Notes: a model not told the origin generated them from the letters alone. DNA of 64,000 nucleotides from Bicyclus anynana (GCF_947172395.1 NC_069107.1:8538101-8602100); one strand, 5' to 3'; positions 1-11,719 are shown, counted from the stretch's first letter. Translations and numbers: made by a program.

Positions 1-537
1 TTACAAACAACAAAGTTGAAGTAACAAAATACGCAACTAGAATTTCATTTGCCACACAATACAGCACACACGATTCCGACATCGAATTCAAAAAACTTAA
101 AAAAAAAAGAACAGAGGCGTAGGTAACGAACCGGCCACGAGAATTTCAAATATGGAACCATTATGGAACGCATTCTATTCTGATTTCGTATTCTTAATTC
201 GAATTCAATTATTATTTTTCAATTACCGTGGGTTTGGTCGTGAGCCGAGTTGTGCTATTGTCCTACATTCTTTTTTATAGTTTCAATATGAAACAATGAT
301 CTTGTGTTTATGGTAAAATTGTAATAAGGTTTTTGTAGACTGACATGGTTGTTACTTCTTTTTACCATCGATAGAAACTAGTGTTGTACTTATGTTTGAA
401 AACTCATTTTATGCATAAAAATTGTCATTTTTTTTGTTCTGTTTCAGGTTATTACAGACGATTTAGAGCTGTCTTTAATTTAAGTTTCTTTCGTTTTAAC
501 AACCCGTACAAGTCGAAAAGACTGTTAGTGGTGGATA
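1..537. other. AT-rich non-coding stretch, no gene recognised
   Basis: No domain-bearing frame is visible; the 72-codon frame at 381-599 is low complexity and runs into a SINE relict. One copy of the dispersed GTTC motif (minus orientation) lies at 143-159. The polypyrimidine run plus AG at 424-447 resembles a 3' splice site, but no coding sequence follows it. Confidence 0.6.
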
Positions 538-600
538 CGACAACAGTCCATCGGGTGGAGATCGAACCCATGATCTTACTCGTATCTTGGAGCTTTTGAG
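538..600 (-). repeat. tRNA-derived SINE relict (B-box only)
   Basis: On the minus strand the segment near 555-575 reads as a Pol III B-box (GGGTTCGATCTCC) in the context usual for lepidopteran tRNA-headed SINEs. No A-box or tail could be followed, so this is a decayed head fragment. A coincidental B-box match is possible. Confidence 0.4.
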
Positions 601-954
601 ACTTATTATTATTATTTTATTATTGCAAGAGACCTACTTATAAAGCAACCTAGACTCGTATTTCATAATACCTTGATTAAGAAATCAACGAATGTTTGCA
701 TATTGCTCTGTATTTTCCTAATTACAATTATTATTATTAAAAACTGACTCCACCAGTTCAACGTAAGTACATTTTCAAACAAACAGACAGTTTCGGATCA
801 CGCCAGATTAATGACCCCCCGACGAACCGTTCAAAATATCGCAACTCTCATTCTAATACCAACCGGTTAGCGACTTCTTTGTAAATTGTAATAAACAACT
901 TTTTTTTTGCATCTGTACACACCGTTTAATTTTATCATGGGAATAACGTGAGTG

Positions 955-1260
955 TCGAGTTTCGAGAATTCGATATTTAAAAATATTTCCTTGCCTAGTT
1001 CGATATTTAAAATATTTAAACATCATTTTAGCTAGTCTTAGCTAAAATTAAAAAGAAACTGTACTGCCAACATGACGTAAGAGCTTAATACGTGTATTGA
1101 ACTTTATAAGTTCAAATCAGTTTTAAAAAAATCAGTTTTAAATATTTTTTTTATTTTATTTTAGCTAGTCAGTACTGTCAACATGATGTAATGAGCATAG
1201 TACGTGTATTGAACTTTATAAGTTCGATATTTAAAAATATTTAAATACCTTTTCTTAGTT
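955..1260. repeat. Diverged two-copy direct duplication of about 111 bp
   Basis: The block TTAGCTAGTC...GTACTGYCAACATGAYGTAA...ACGTGTATTGAACTTTATAAGTTC occurs at about 1028-1113 and again at about 1161-1225, offset about 111 bases. Both are flanked by copies of TTCGATATTTAAAATATTTAAA. The copies differ by scattered substitutions and small indels, so the duplication is not recent. No coding potential is seen. Confidence 0.65.
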
Positions 1261-2410
1261 AGGTGATAATAAGCATGTTTTCAATAAGAATACTCAAAAA
1301 TAACAAAAGTATCGATTTTTTTAAATTCGATGTTTAAATAATAATTTGAATATATCTGCTTTCCTAGTATAATAAAATACGATTTTAATTGCAAAAGTGA
1401 ACATTTTACGAGTTAATGCAAAACCATTATCAGAAATAGACGATGCAGTAAAACGCAGAATTGACATTTGAATTTAGAATATACTATTCTAATAATAAAA
1501 TTCTTTGCATACAATAAACATCGTTGTTTTATTATTTGAAATACAAACGACAAATATTCGTTTTCAATATTGTATTTCAGTAGTCAGTTCATTCTGAATT
1601 TTTTTCTTCTTTGATTATTAATATTTAATTTTTTAATATTAACTATTCACTTGTGCACTTCTTCTCTACCCCTACCCTACCCCTACCTAGCCCTACTTTG
1701 CACAGGCTCGAATAAAATGAAGTTTAATTCAAATTTTATTGTAATTCAATTACCCGTTTTAACAATTCATTCTCAATTCAAAAAATGCACACAAATTTGA
1801 AACTGTTCCACAAATCAAAAGTTCCAAATACAAAAATTTGAAAATCGAACACAAAGTTCGAATTCGAACGAGTTAATACGTAGAACATAATGATGCTGTC
1901 AATCGTACCAACCGATATATTTATAATGAAAATAAACGATACCAAACATTTCGAATAAGGCCAGGCCGGGCTAGTAAACAGTAGGAGAAAAAAAAACGGG
2001 GTCAACGACCCGAAAGTGTTCCCAGCCACTCGAGTTTTATGAAGAAAACACTTCAAAACACATATAACTATTTCCATACTTTAATTACATACGCACCCAC
2101 GTTGATATTATGATACGCACTCACACTACCATCTGGCGTCTGTTTTTTAAAAAAGGTATAATTTGAGGTTGTCATAACTTTAAGAAGAGAATTAACTTAA
2201 ATAAAAGTTAGTAAATTAACTAATTTCTATAATTTATTTAGTAAGCTAGTAATTCATTTCTAAGGAATGATATCGACCGATCTTTGCTTAGTGTTTTGTT
2301 TTTACATAAAATTACGAGTGTTCTAAAATTAAAATTTTCGGGGTAATTTTCTTTGTAAATAGATCTTGAAATGGGTCCTTTATAAATGCATCCTTATAAT
2401 TAAGACTAAT
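1261..2410. other. AT-rich non-coding stretch
   Basis: Contains the C-run tract at 1669-1693, reported separately, and two copies of the dispersed motif at 1820-1836 and 1836-1852. The 99-codon minus frame at 1778-2077 is rich in F, I and V and matches no family I recognise. I judge it spurious. Confidence 0.5.
1669..1693 (-). other. Potential G-quadruplex tract (minus strand) / i-motif (plus strand)
   Basis: The plus strand has C runs of 4, 3, 4 and 3 separated by TA, TA and TACCTAG. The minus strand therefore fits G3+N1-7 repeated four times. Such a run is unusual in DNA this AT-rich. It resembles but does not equal the insect TTAGG telomere repeat. Function is unknown. Confidence 0.55.
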
Positions 2411-2459
2411 CATTTTAAAATACGTAAAACTTAGCTACAGTTTTACGTATTTTAAAATG
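2411..2459. repeat. Perfect 21-bp hairpin with 7-nt loop
   Basis: Left arm 2411-2431 and right arm 2439-2459 are exact reverse complements (CATTTTAAAATACGTAAAAC plus T), with loop TAGCTAC. It sits 27 bases upstream of another inverted-repeat element. It may be a minimal foldback element; the perfect pairing and short arm are unlike a typical animal miRNA precursor. Confidence 0.75.
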
Positions 2460-2485
2460 CAAGGTTATCTAATGCTAGTCACAAA

Positions 2486-2620
2486 CGGTCAATTATTCTC
2501 ACGTTTCTGTAGCACCCACGACTATAATTGATCGTGTGTTGGTCACTGCGTACATGACTTGTATAGTATGCCGCGTGGGTACTGCCATTTGCTTTTCAGA
2601 AACGTGATAATAATTGACCG
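2486..2620. mobile_element. Small inverted-repeat element (MITE-like), 135 bp
   Basis: Terminal arms 2486-2509 (CGGTCAATTATTCTCACGTT TCTG) and 2597-2620 are reverse complements over 24 bp with one mismatch. An inner pair ACCCACG / CGTGGGT lies at 2514-2520 and 2574-2580. No convincing target duplication is seen and there is no coding capacity. The structure fits a short non-autonomous DNA transposon; the superfamily is not determined. Confidence 0.6.
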
Positions 2621-3285
2621 TCAATGGCGACCTTTAAGGCGTGTGTTAGGTACATGGATAGTCGGAATTATTTGAATTACTTTGTATGTAGTTATGGGAA
2701 GTCCCGAGCACCCTGTATAGTTTCGTATGTAACACCATAAGATTAAAAAGATGAATTGTCTTTAGTACCTTAAAAATAATCTGTAAGTCATTAGATATTT
2801 TAAAACTTTAATTATCATCTTAATTCAGTTCATTAATAGAAGAGCCTAATGAACTTTATAAAAACGTTATTACTTTAAACAATAGCCTACCATCGACTAG
2901 AGAAAAAAACAGTAGGTACCAACCTAATTGCTTATTGTGTTATCTGTGAAAACGTTGGCAACACGCGCCGCCAACAGGAATAAAAGAACTCGTTCGACAT
3001 TTAAATTAGTTAGGAATTTGAATACGCGATTGTCATTGGTTGACAATCAATCATTATAGTTTTTTTTCGAAATTCAAATTCCATCGCGTTTGATTCGATC
3101 AAACTGACGTATGGTAGGGACTTACCTATGTTAGGCTTTTTTGTTTATTCAAATCTGCAGTAATCATTATGGTAACGGTTTATTAAAAGTTTTATGAAAT
3201 TTCGTCAATTAAACTCATACTTATTAGTTACAGGGGTAGTTGGATTACAAAAATATATATGCTAATCGCTATATTATTTATTATG
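2621..3285. other. AT-rich non-coding stretch
   Basis: No gene, structured repeat or recognised element is seen. Confidence 0.5.
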
Positions 3286-3340
3286 CTAGGGGATGCCCGC
3301 GACTTCGCCAGCGTGAATATATTTTTTTCAAATTCTTACT
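3286..3340 (-). mobile_element. Helitron 3' end fragment (HelLep-like)
   Basis: CTAG at 3286-3289 followed by GGGATGCCCGCGACTTCGCC is the reverse complement of the 3' end typical of lepidopteran non-autonomous Helitrons (GGCGAAGTCGCGGGC...CTAG). The body fades after about 3335. The next copy begins about 95 bases downstream. Confidence 0.65.
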
Positions 3341-3429
3341 TTTTTCCTACTTTAGACCTAAATGAGAACAAGCTGATAAGCAGGAAAACTATTGGAAACT
3401 AACTGCTAAATATTAACTGTTTTATGCAA

Positions 3430-3619
3430 TAGTTGACGCCGCGCGGTTTTACCCGCGTGGTTCCCGTTCCCGTAAGAAAACGGGGATAACATATAGCTTA
3501 TAGCCTTCCTCGAGAAATGGGCTATCAACACTGAAAGAATTTTTCAGATCGGACCTGTAGTTCCTGAGATTAGCGCGTTCAATCAAACAAACTCTTCAGC
3601 TTTATAATATTAGTATATA
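3430..3619 (-). mobile_element. Non-autonomous Helitron (HelLep/Lep1-like), nearly complete
   Basis: Reading the minus strand, the element begins with ATACTAATATTATAAAGCTG (about 3619). It continues through the family words GAACGCGCTAATCTCAGG and CTGAAAGAATT (written here on one strand or the other) and ends in ACCGCGCGGCGTCA just left of 3430. The terminal CTAG is altered to CAACT. It has no ORF and would need Rep/helicase in trans. It matches the complete copy at 33892-34086. Confidence 0.8.
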
Positions 3620-4065
3620 TTCATTTTTTAATTAATAGATTTTATTCTATAAATTGGTTTACTTATATTACATATTACCTTTTAGCACTAACCTCTAAAA
3701 TTAAATAAAGTTACGATCTTAGAAGTTATGAATAAAATAAATATTCCAACACAAGTGTCATAAAATTTTTGACATGTCGCATGTTTACATTCAAAATACA
3801 GAAGCGGTGAATGTAAACAATAAAACCGAGTGTCATTTTGTTTGTATTCCACCCAAATCTTTGTGTAAATATACTCAGAAAACGAGAAATTTCGATTTTC
3901 GATTTACGACTTTTCCAAGTGTTTGATCGCGGGCTTTGAGATTTTTTGAAACAACATGTTTGAGGGTACTTGTGTGCGTGTTGTTTTGTGTTCGAGAGGG
4001 TGTTATCTTGGTAACGGTGAATGAGTTGTAGGGCTTTGCGATCGGGGAAGTACTACAGTATATAA
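3620..4065. other. Non-coding stretch
   Basis: Nothing recognised. The 153-codon minus frame at 3875-4336 runs from here into the SINE and its insert; its sequence simply translates those repeats. Confidence 0.5.
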
Positions 4066-4650
4066 TTTTTTTTTTATTTATTCTATGCAATCTCACGTGA
4101 TGATGCAGTCTTAGATGGAAGCGGGCTAACTTGTCAGGCGAAGGATGAAAATCCACACCCATTTCGATTTCTACACGATATCTTACGTTTCGCTTCGCAA
4201 ATCGCTTAGCGGTACGTTTTTGCCGGTAGGGTGTGTCGGAGAAAAGGGGTTTGATATCAGGAGCGGTTGTCTGCGAAACACAATTATTGAATGAAAGTCT
4301 GTCAGGTCTAACAATTCCCACTAAGAATGTTACCAATAAACCCTGAGTGGCAGAGACTGACCTTGAGTGGAGTCACGCACTTGTGATCGATGTGTGTAGG
4401 GTTAAAAGCGCCTTTGACAGATATCTAACAATCCCCTTTTCCACTCAAGTCACTCTTCCCGCCTATCCCTAGTAACCCATAAAGAGTTACACAACAAGAG
4501 ATGTGGACGGCTCGAACGCCACGAGCACACTGAAACCGTCCGTACCGCAAATCGTTGCAACGCGGCGATAACAGATGGTCACTTGCCACGGCCGAAGCCT
4601 CCCACCAAACTTGGACCAATTAAGAAAAATTCAATCAATCCAGCTGGGGA
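4066..4650 (-). repeat. tRNA-derived SINE (family B), split by about 343 bp of other DNA
   Basis: On the minus strand, 4650-4578 carries the family-B body (CCAGCTGG ... CTTAATTGGTCCAA ... GGTGGGAGGCTTCGGCCG). It resumes at 4233-4090 with CACCCTACCGGCAAAAACGT, GTGTAGAAATCGAAATGGGT and TTAGCCCGCTTCCATC, ending in a T/A-rich tail. The same order without interruption is seen at 62982-63244 and 7604-7775. The B-box head is missing: sequence changes at 4650 into a different repeat terminus. The two minus frames here (3875-4336, 4425-4619) are translations of this repeat. Confidence 0.8.
4234..4576. other. Unrecognised 343-bp insert inside the family-B SINE
   Basis: This segment separates two parts of the SINE that are adjacent in other copies. 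It is GC-richer than its surroundings, has no inverted termini that I can see, and does not resemble other elements in the window. It may be an inserted element, or this may be a longer SINE variant. No clear target duplication; the flanks share only GTG/TGG. Confidence 0.5.
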
Positions 4651-4680
4651 ACCTCCTCTTTTTTGAAGTCGGTATAAAAA
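4651..4680 (-). repeat. Fragment of a lepidopteran repeat terminus (TTTTAACCGACTTC type)
   Basis: AACCTCCTCTTTTTTGAAGT CGGTATAAAAA on the plus strand is the reverse complement of a common terminus, also seen at 49759-49820 and 62750-62909. It is fused directly to the SINE end at 4650. Confidence 0.55.
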
Positions 4681-4943
4681 TATTCGTTTACACGCTAGAT
4701 ACATGAGTAGGCTAGGTATACCTAAAAGTATTATTCAATCAAAACAACTTACGTCCATCATAAAAATCACAGCCTTTCTATCTCAATTGCTGAGTGAAAC
4801 TCAAAAAAGCACAAAATTACAACTTGCGCACAATAAAAATGCGTAAATGTCGGTAATTATGATCGTTTCACACGGAATGTGTTATCCGAGCCCACTGATA
4901 GTAATCGCTGGCTCGGACTCCGTGCACATCGTGCCGGAACGAT

Positions 4944-5058
4944 ATAAAATGTTACAAATTATATTTTATGTTCCAAAAAATATTTTATGTTACAAAAAAT
5001 ATTTTATGTAACAAAAAAATATTTTTTGTTACAAGAATTGTTTTATGTTATAAAAAAG
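4944..5058 (+). repeat. AT-rich minisatellite, about six units of 18-20 bp
   Basis: The unit is ATTTTATGTTACAAAAAAT with variants (TTCC, GTAA, TTTTGTTAC). The two central copies at 4963-5000 differ by one base and divergence rises outward. A short inverted pair CCGAGCC/GGCTCGG lies just upstream at about 4886-4915. Confidence 0.75.
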
Positions 5059-5714
5059 TAAACATTTTATAATGGAACTGTAAATAATTTAATTGAAATG
5101 TAATTTATAATATAATTTTATACAAAATTTTAAAAGTTTTTATTTATTCGTAACTAATTAATGACCTATTTTGCATGCAAATTTTTGGACAAAATGCTCT
5201 CAAACTTCTTCTAAACTTAGTACTGGTTAGATATTTAACCATGCGTATTTTTGTTAATTTCACAGCATTTTAATAAAACAATACTTTTTATTAAATAATC
5301 ACTAGTGTATAGTGTAGTGTGTGTTATTTCATTTAAATCTTACTATTTTACACAGATTAAGAAGCAAACTATAAATATTTTTTTAATACCTTACGACAAC
5401 CATACGATATTTTTTTCTTCCCGACTCCCGAGTACACAGTGAAAACGTGCTACAGTTTTCCATCAAACCGGAGTTTCTAATCGGATTCTGACATAAGAAT
5501 TTGGAGCGAAGTTTTGTAGTTAGTACCGTAATAGCCCGCGGCGGTCAGTGCAACCGGTGTCTTTACAGTTTACCTTTTTTTTACCAAGTCGGTTATTTAC
5601 GGCCAGTTCATATTGTTCAAGTAAATATACTTGAGTTATTAATGAAATAATTTACGCAATATCTGAAACCGATTTTAATGGGATTTTCGCTAGAAGGTAG
5701 AGGTTCATCATCAT
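5059..5714. other. AT-rich non-coding stretch
   Basis: No gene or recognised repeat is seen. Confidence 0.5.
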
Positions 5715-5830
5715 TACCAGCCTATTTTAACAGTTCACTACATTGTTCAGGCCAGGCCTCATTTACACACGGTGTAGAGCAGACCCACCACGGTGCTTCA
5801 ATGCGAGTTGGTGGGATATAATGTTTAACT
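5715..5830 (-). repeat. SINE family D tail fragment
   Basis: AGCAGACCCACCACGGTGCT and CAATGCGAGTTGGTGGG are the reverse complement of the CCCACCAACCYGCATTGNAN CAGCGTGGTGG tail seen at 45990-46020 and 46290-46355. No head is present. Confidence 0.6.
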
Positions 5831-6784
5831 CTTTATTATATTTATAAGTACTATTTCGGCAATGTATTGTCTATTGTGATTTGATTTTCTTTTAACTAGT
5901 ATGATACTGTTTTGTAATGAGTGCTGTTGCCAAAGAAAAAATCCCGCCAACCCTCAATGGAACAGCGTGGGTCTATGGTCCATATTCCGTTTTCAATAAG
6001 GAGGAAAGTCTGCGATGGATCGTTAATTATCGCCTGAGAGGTCGTCAGAAGTGGTGAGCCTCGCTTGCTAGTGCCATTCACTGGAACAATGTGAATCGGC
6101 CTTAATGATTGTAATTTAAGTGGATAATATCGAAATTGCGTTTTGTATTACAACGCGAGTTTTGAAAGTTTTGGGTTTTCTCAGTAATTTTGTTATTGCA
6201 TACAGCTGTTATGATTTTATTATTTATTAGATTACATCTAGTTGTTTTCCCAAGTTTGAAAGTATTAATAGATTAACTATCAACAACTTTGTGTATTATT
6301 AGTTGTATGTAGTAAATAAATAAACTTATTTAAATTCGAATTATTTATTATTTTCTACACATAAAGGGGTATAATTAGTTATCAAATATGTACAATTATT
6401 ATTTACACCAACTAAAACAATAATATTTAAATAAATTACCTCAACCTAATATAAAAATAAAATAAACCTATTATAATAAACAATAATTTATTATTAAAAT
6501 AAAAATAATAATTATTTTTAACGAAAGAATAAATTAAAACTGAAACTAACTATATCTATTGTTACGCATACATCCTACGTATTTACAAACACACAGATTT
6601 TGTTTATTTTTCGCGCTAACTTCACACTACTCGACTTCGGATTTTCATAAAATTTTCACCAATAAAAATCATCAACCATCACTATCAGATATAGTAACCG
6701 GTTCTTCGAGGCACAAGGAAAATCCTCGCTCCGAGCTAAAATGATTTTCCAAAAGTTTTTCAAAAGAAAGAAAAGCTTAGTATT
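5831..6784. other. AT-rich non-coding stretch
   Basis: No gene recognised. The 61-codon frames at 5896-6081 (-) and 6559-6744 (+) show no family features. Confidence 0.5.
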
Positions 6785-6860
6785 TCATAAGCAGGCATCG
6801 AACCCAGAACTAGTATTCCAAAGAAACTTAAGCTAACCAGCAGTGGAGTGTCTTCTATAG
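6785..6860 (-). repeat. tRNA-derived SINE head relict
   Basis: The minus strand around 6797-6818 reads TAGTTCTGGGTTCGATGCCT, a Pol III B-box within a SINE-like head; the rest is decayed. Confidence 0.45.
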
Positions 6861-6940
6861 ATGTTAAAATGCCTTATTAATATAACCTTTTGCACGCCAG
6901 TGCAAACCACCGTACCATCGAGGCAGTTTACTTATAATAT

Positions 6941-7108
6941 TCATCATTATCAACCCATTAACGGCTCATTGCTGAGCTCGAGTCTCCTCTCAGAATGAGA
7001 GGGGTTAGGCCATGAGTCCAACACGCTGGCCCAATGCGGATTGGCAAAATTCACACACGCAGACAATTAAGAAAATGCAGGTTTCCTCACGATGTTTTTT
7101 CTTCACCA
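6941..7108 (-). repeat. SINE family A, 5'-truncated
   Basis: Reverse complement of the body and tail of the full copy at 51859-52169: CGTGAGGAAACCTGCATTTT CTTAATT, CAATCCGCATTGGGCCA, CTCTCATTCTGAGAGGAGAC TCGAGCTCAGCA and a GATAATGATGA tail. The tRNA-like head is missing, as is usual after incomplete reverse transcription. Confidence 0.8.
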
Positions 7109-7603
7109 ATTTATTTATAAATAGATATTTAATTTCTTAAAATGCACAAAACTGTACTGTACGATATAAATAGAACTAAATTACATTATTCCTGTAAATT
7201 TCTGGTTACCTTACTAGTTAAAATACATCCAATAAATTATCTGTACAAAAGTTATGAGGTCCAAAAATAAATATTAACTTAAACGCTTTTAAGTAATAAA
7301 GATAACAGAGTAACCATCGAGTCTTTCGACGGCGTTAATCTTCTCATTTGCATTTATTAGTGTAGTCCAAGAGCGTGTGGCAGCCACATCTTCGTCATTT
7401 TATAAAAGATGAATGTTTGTCAGCACATGATCTTCTAAGTTCAGTAAGTAACTTCATAGTTTTGATCGATGTTTTAGGAGCTAATAAATGACAAGGCTTT
7501 CAATCTTCCAATTAATATAAAGCGTTATTTAATATTTTCTTCGATAATAATAATATATAAAACATAAGAAATAAAGTCTTCAGTCACAAGACATCAACTT
7601 CAT
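7109..7603. other. AT-rich non-coding stretch
   Basis: Nothing recognised. Confidence 0.5.
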
Positions 7604-7775
7604 GGCAACCCTTCGAGATACATCTTTGCAGGTAGGGTGGTAACTAGACACGGTCAAAGCCTCCCACCAGCCAGAGTAATTAAGAAAATCTCAATCGGTC
7701 CAGCCGGGGATCGAACCCAGAACTTCTGTTTTAGAAACCCACCGTGCATACACTGACTGCGTCACTGAGAAATGA
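7604..7775 (-). repeat. SINE family B, head and body
   Basis: On the minus strand this begins with a tRNA-like head (GACGCAGTCAGTG ... CTGGGTTCGATCCCCGGCTG, B-box). It continues GAGATTTTCTTAATT, CTGGTGGGAGGCTTTGACCG and TAGTTACCACCCTACCTGCA. It ends before the AACAAGTTAGCCCGC segment, so it is 3'-truncated. The order of parts agrees with 62982-63244. Confidence 0.8.
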
Positions 7776-7807
7776 ATGATTTTAGAAATATGTATTCATG
7801 AGTTATT

Positions 7808-7862
7808 TGCTCAGCACACTTCCGAACCGGTAGTAGAGTCATTATTAATAGTTAACTCTTTA
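7808..7862 (+). repeat. Fragment of dispersed CTTCCGAACCGGT repeat
   Basis: CACTTCCGAACCGGTAGTAG AGTC matches the conserved core also present at 13254-13325 (-), 31277-31318 (+), 43081-43188 (-) and 56906-57015 (+). I know this block from lepidopteran genomes, where it lies close to the 3' end of a retroelement-like repeat; the family name is not certain. Confidence 0.55.
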
Positions 7863-10800
7863 AAACAAATTTTAATTTGATTATCCCAGACAAAAATAAC
7901 GCTGAATACTTGGACATTTGCGGATCTCCGCATGTTACATTAGGTAAAATAATTTTAAGATCAAAACATGTACAATATTCTAGCATATAAAAAATAATGG
8001 TTTAGTTGATTTGTTGCTTGTCACGTCTCTCAACGCCACTATGATCCATGCTCTTACTTATTTATGGTAAATTCGCTGACAAACTTTCATGTGTTATAAA
8101 ATGACAAAGGTCTGGGTACCACAGGCTCTTATACCAATTTATTAGTAGACCGATACAGACGCTCATTCGGTTGTTGATATAAAAGTCATATTTGATGGAC
8201 GTTTTATATTTATTACTATTGTGTTTGTATTCAATGAAATTACTTATTTTAAAATGTGTCTTTATTATTGGATTCCATTTTTGAAGTTTGGTTCTAAAAT
8301 AATATAATTTTAATTTTGCTAATTCTGAAAAGATAATTCTATGATTGAATTATTTTATTTTCTTATTATAAACAAATAATTACTCAAATAAATCTTATGT
8401 CTAATAAATTATTTCTAATAGATAAATATTATTTTAACAAACCTGTAAAAAATAATATACATAAATTATAATTATTATTGTAATCTTTATGAATAAATAA
8501 TGTGTTACTTATTATAAAAATTGAAACCCTAATTTGCTTGTCTTTGTGTTTGTCAACGTAATATTAATTATTACTGTCGTAATACAAAACAAATATTTTG
8601 TATAAATCGTGTAATATTTCACAGAATACTTTACCTTAAAGCGACAGATTGTCCAAACCCAAAATTTGCATAATATTAGCCTTTAAATAATTCCACGATT
8701 TAGTGTAGTGCTGAGTACCGTTAGCAAACCACTATTAGGTTATTAGATAATAATAAGTTACATTATAATTCTAAATTTTTGAATTTTGTATTAATTATAA
8801 TAATCCCATCCTTCAATCGAAGGGTAAGTTAAGCATATTATGTAGAACATAAAATATTTAAATTTAGAATTGAAATGTAGATTCATTCTATTCTAAATTT
8901 ATTTCTAAATCAGCTGTTAAAAAAATATGTTTGTCCACATTGTCTGATTGTTTATTGCAGTAGTACACAGAATCACTATTGATTGATCTCTATGTGGCTT
9001 CACTAATATATTCGTAAGGGTTTATTTAATTGATTGAAAAAAATTTTAATTAGCACATGTGTTATTATATATTAAGTGAATTTAGTATCCACAATTTTGA
9101 TTTTTTCTTCTTCTTCATGAGTGACTACAACCTCCGAAGGTCAGCTTCATAATATAGTCTTCCTTATTTAATATACATAAATATATTAAATCTAATACTC
9201 TAATGTCATGTTAATTTATAGCAATGTTACCTCAAGCGACTCACGCGTGCATGAGATTAACCGTTCAATTTACCAAGAATTGATCCAGTTCCCCGAATTC
9301 TATGATCAATTAGAAACAAGAAAAATACCATTCGCGGTCGACAATGTATCGAGATAAACATAATTAATCGCCCTTGAAAAATTACACTTTCGAAACACAA
9401 ATGCAAATACAAAAGCGTGGCACAGTTTTATCCGCACAAGATCACGATTTCGAAGTTACTGTTACTTGTCACTTACAAACAAACAAACAGATTTAAACCT
9501 ATGTGATCGATCCGGACAGCGCATGAAATTAATTAACTGATGCAACTGGCTTGCGCAAGTAAGTCGGCTTAGGAAAAAAACCGGTACGACAATCCCGTCG
9601 ACTTTGGATTTTTTAGTGACAGATAAGTGATCTAATTTATATATGAAATAGCGAAACAATGGGCGGAGATAAGACGCGAAATTGGAACCAAATCCCGTTG
9701 CAGTCAATAATCTATTGGTAATTAGCATTAGTTACAAAACAGCTCCAATGACGAATAGAAATTATCATACCGGCTGTTTTTTTCAACCCACACACGATTT
9801 TTTAATAACGTCTTCTTGTTACATATAGTCAAATCGTAAGGAATTCAAATCTGTACATTATTTTTTTAATGTAAGTATAAAAGTGAATAGGTAAATATAT
9901 AAAAACAAAACCCAAAACAAGCGTTATTTAAATTTTTATTTAATATTTATTAAAGTACAAAATAACGGGCTTATTTTTCATATTTCCGTTGGTATAGATT
10001 AAAGGAGCATAATTAGTTCTGTTGAAATACGGCTTAATAAAAAAGAAAAATATCCAAAAAACAGAATTATATCCACAGTCGACGGCGTTTGCTAGTTCAT
10101 TAAAAATATGCGAGATTATTTCTAGTTTTTATGATAAAAATAACATGTAAAGTTACTTAAAATTTGCGCGTAGGTTTCGGTGATTTTGTCTCAATAACGC
10201 CCATAGTTGATTTGATTGATCAGTATATTTTAGTTTCTTATTTTCGGACAAAAATAATACAATACAACTTGAGATTTTACATCTATAATAATTTATGTAA
10301 TAATATTTGTAGATTCGTTAGTAAAAAGTTCGTTTATTAAGAGTTATAGTTTAAAGATAATAGTGTAGTATCGTTATCATTTATAGTCATAAATCTGTAG
10401 ATAATTAATTTATTACTGTTCAAGAATAATCAATATACTTAATTCATTACAAATTATAATTAATCAAGCAACAATTAATTATGCTATAAAATTAATTCTT
10501 GAGAATAAATTATAGTGTTTAATTGAATTGAATTACATTCTCATGTAAAGTTGCGAATGTAACGAAATAAATACGATTTTAACTAAAATTGCAATTTTTA
10601 AACTATTCCATTACCAAAAAAGAATATGTTTTTAATTTTATAAATAGTTAAATGTATTCTGAAAAAATAATTATTATGAATAATTCAAATGAAAATCCAA
10701 ATTTCAAATTTTCAAAGTGTAAAGCCGAGAGCGTGTATTATTAAAACAAAAAAATGTTTTTAAGAACATTATCGAAATGAGAAAATTTGTAGAAAAAATC

Positions 10801-11719
10801 TATTTAAAAAAAAGGAGATGTCGAATAGTTTAAATAAAGAATCCACTACAATACCTACATCAGAGCTACTGTTAGTTACGAGCTGAGACAGCCGTATCGT
10901 GGTAGCTGGCGACCGTACCGCCGCTTATCACGGTCGTGCATCAAACTTAGCATTATTTTGAGAAGTAATTATTAATGTACTGGCGGTTACCGAATTTCAG
11001 GTCGATCGGGAGATGAGGCAAGGGAGGGGGAGATACAATGAGCTAATGAATAATAGAAAAGCGACTGTCCAAGTAGCCGATATTGGTCGTAGATAAATGA
11101 TGAATGGGTTTTCGGTAGAGATTTTTCTTTTTGAGTAATTATCGATTGTTACGTACTTTCTTTAAGGCTGGGACAGACTTATTAATATTTCGGTATTGTA
11201 ATTTTATAAATCGACCAAAAAAGGAGCGGGTTCTCTATTCGACGCGTATGTTTTTATTAGTTTGTTACTTTATAACTTTGTCATTTGTTACCTAGGCAAT
11301 GTTGTTTTTTTTAATGTAAAAAAACCTAATGAGCCTATTTGGCTTAGACCACCTTCAATGTGATCAGTTTTCACTTTTATGTGTGTGTTAAGAAAATTCA
11401 ATCGACTGTGGTTGAATCTTTTTGACAATAATTTTACTGCGTTTTAAAATATAAATGAATTCGATGATTATTGTACTACCTCCATTTAATCACAGCAAAG
11501 CAGTTCTTATAAAACTCTTGATTGAGGCATTCTCATAAAAATATGTCAATAAAAAATTATTGAACAAATTAAATGATAAGCAATGTCTTTCCGCTTACAT
11601 GGAAGCTACAGCCCACCGTGATTGCACCGCTAAAGGCAGATACACATTAACTTCCAACCCATAAAAATAGGTGACGTTCATTAGGAAAATCCAAACATTG
11701 TAATCGATGACGACTAAGT
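7863..11719. other. 3.9-kb AT-rich non-coding stretch
   Basis: Contains no recognisable repeat or gene. One copy of the dispersed motif in weak form lies near 9675-9690. The 88-codon minus frame at 9462-9728 has no family features. Confidence 0.5.

Noticed and set aside
424..447. Polypyrimidine tract plus CAG resembling a 3' splice site
   Set aside because: The downstream sequence lacks coding potential beyond a short frame that runs into a SINE relict.
3875..4336. 153-codon minus-strand open frame, the longest in the window
   Set aside because: It is the translation of a family-B SINE plus its insert; no domain, and the repeat copies elsewhere do not keep the frame.
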